A DNA stretch of 64,000 bases from Brienomyrus brachyistius (taxonomy: Eukaryota; Chordata; Actinopteri; Osteoglossiformes; Mormyridae). The translations under genes and the position numbers were made by a program. Positions 62,426-64,000 of this stretch are shown piece after piece. Location: positions 10,498,363-10,562,362 of the forward strand of contig NC_064535.1 in assembly GCF_023856365.1 (NCBI RefSeq). Reading direction: 5' to 3'. The number at the start of each line of letters is the position of its first letter. The stretch's first letter is position 1. The notes beneath the pieces are model-generated. The model searched no databases and was not told the DNA's origin. It worked only from the letters and a program-made list of their open reading frames with translations.

Positions 62426-63359
62426 TCTTGTTGTTGTTTTTTTCTTTGTTTTGAGACGAATAAAATGTTCATTTACAGTTTTCATTCATTCCAATGACTT
62501 TTTCTGATTGTATGAGATGAATGTGTTCGGTTGACACTTTTTTGCCTGGTATAACCATTTGCAGTTTCCATATCTTGTTATGAGAAGCAGATGCAGGCAT
62601 CACGGCGGTGACAAACTTAACGAGGCAGGTGTATTTGAACGGCAGGGGATTTTTATTATCAGCTTTTAAAAACACCGAACACAAATACCAACCATCCCCA
62701 ATGCCCAGTGTTACCAAATCCAGCAAAAAACTGACCCAACGGAAGCTGAAACTGAAGCCCAATATCTGAAATCCCAGTATACTGTGTCTTAAAGAAATAA
62801 ACCAGTATTATGCTGATCCCTATGAATTGCCCAGTTTCTATTTTTTTTTGTTTTCCAAGAAAATATTGTATTATTAAAAATGCCTAATGTATTATTTTTT
62901 ATATATATTTTGTAAATTTATATTGCCTTAGGTTTCACTTTGTTTTGAGGGACTTTTACTTTGAAATTACGTGCCTAGCTTTAATAAGTTATTACGGCAA
63001 GATAAAAAAGGGAACTGAAAGAAGCTGAAACAGAATGATTCGCACCCTCCGAAGCAGCACAAGGTTAGTGTTCATAAAAAGGCACGGTTAGTGGTATGTT
63101 AATGTTTTGTTTGAGGTATATTTTTGGAACTTTTACTCTTTCGCTAAATTATTACTCTATACGCTAAGTTACATGGCGCTGTATAAAGTTCTTGCATTTT
63201 TTCTTGTGCTCTGCGAAGCTCTTGGTTGATTGGATTATTGATTGATTAACGCAGTGGTTTCAATAAACAAAACCATCAGTCAAGCCTTGATCACCTTTCG
63301 GGGGAGATGCTTCAATCCCATTCAAATGTTCAATATTTTTAAACCACAGTTAAGCACAA

Positions 63360-63367
63360 TGACGTCA
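63360..63367. promoter_or_regulatory. Palindromic CRE-like site TGACGTCA
   Basis: A perfect TGACGTCA lies in a locally more GC- and CpG-rich stretch (about 63300-63500) downstream of ank3, with a TTTAAAAG box 100 nt further. It could belong to a neighbouring promoter, but no adjacent gene is recognised. The rest of 62430-64000 has no supported feature. Confidence 0.3.
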
Positions 63368-64000
63368 CATCGACGCACTCGCTCCTCTTTCCCGGGATTG
63401 CCGGTGTTGTGCCCTAAACTGCCCCCCTGCCACGGATTGTCTCCCCTGATGTCATCGCTCCATTTAAAAGCAAAGTCGCTTCTCCAGCGCAGCAGAAGCG
63501 AACGCTCCTTAAATTCATTTTCTTGCCCTAAACCGACTGAAAAAACTCAACGAAGTTGCTTAATATGCCTTTTTACATTCGAACCTTAAGTTATCATTCA
63601 CAACCTCCTGTAATTCGTCACAAATGTGACGGTAGCTTTTTCATTAAAACGCTGCAGTAATGCTTTTCTTCTCCACAATGCTCGTCTGTGCAAATACAGT
63701 TGCTTTCAGTCACAAGAAGGGACTGATTTAGTTGAAAGATATTTTTGCTACTTTGTTGAATCCATCCTGCTGAAATTGTTCTTCTGTTCTGTCGTCGTAT
63801 AACATAATATGACGTTTAACTTCATACTCAGCACCGATACGCTTGGAAATGATCTGACATCGACCCACAGACAAAACAAAATTTCACCACTCACTCTAAA
63901 CCCCGTTTGTGCAATATAGCTAACAAGTCGTCCAGCCATGAGAAAAAGATTCTACCAGGGTGTGGGGGGAATATGGAAAAGATTCCAGCTGGGGGGACGT

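Noticed and set aside
62469..62762. 97-codon - strand ORF beyond the ank3 poly(A) signals
   Set aside because: No domain, no splice or promoter support, and ordinary ORF length for such AT-rich sequence.

Overview
The window is vertebrate nuclear DNA, almost certainly from a ray-finned fish (probably a teleost). The evidence is small exons with GT-AG borders separated by introns of roughly 0.1-3 kb, several copies of a tRNA-derived SINE ending in the (CCAT)n/GGATGGATGG tail common in fish genomes, Tc1-like and hAT-like transposon remnants, and many microsatellites. It is dominated by one gene on the + strand, ank3 (ankyrin-G), the adaptor that ties membrane proteins to spectrin/actin and, in its giant neuronal form, organises axon initial segments and nodes of Ranvier. 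Exons were called by reading splice borders and codon phase by eye and comparing with ankyrin-G as I remember it; no alignment was run. LAYOUT. 1-10372: no host coding sequence recognised. About 309-6118 is a degraded Ty3/gypsy-type LTR retroelement with its own nested SINE and fold-back insertions; then a Tigger-like terminal-inverted-repeat element (6163-6572), SINEs and a 64-bp minisatellite (9290-9609). 10373-30443: 21 exons encode all 24 ankyrin repeats, including a 24-nt microexon. The gene's N-terminal coding exon(s) are not in the window or were not recognised. 30681-46541: linker, ZU5-ZU5-UPA spectrin-binding module and the start of the serine-rich region, with 12-nt and 27-nt microexons, a predicted internal promoter with a first exon (about 32880-33210) for short isoforms lacking the ankyrin repeats, and one GC-AG intron. 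46542 to about 53680: the giant neuron-type exon (about 2380 codons), with several SxIP-type motifs. 54400-55499: death domain. 57761-59488: C-terminal regulatory region. 61202-62410: a probable alternative last exon/3' UTR ending in three clustered AATAAA signals. 62430-64000: no gene recognised; a CRE-like site lies at 63360-63367. HOW THE PARTS WORK TOGETHER: the ankyrin repeats bind membrane partners, ZU5-UPA binds beta-spectrin, the giant exon gives the long tail used at axon initial segments, and the death domain and C-terminal tail are regulatory. Predicted alternative promoter use, microexons, giant-exon skipping and alternative 3' ends would yield many isoforms from this locus. Excluding the missing N-terminus, the chain reads as about 4250 residues with an intact frame, provided the giant-exon donor is chosen correctly; that donor is the least certain point of the model.
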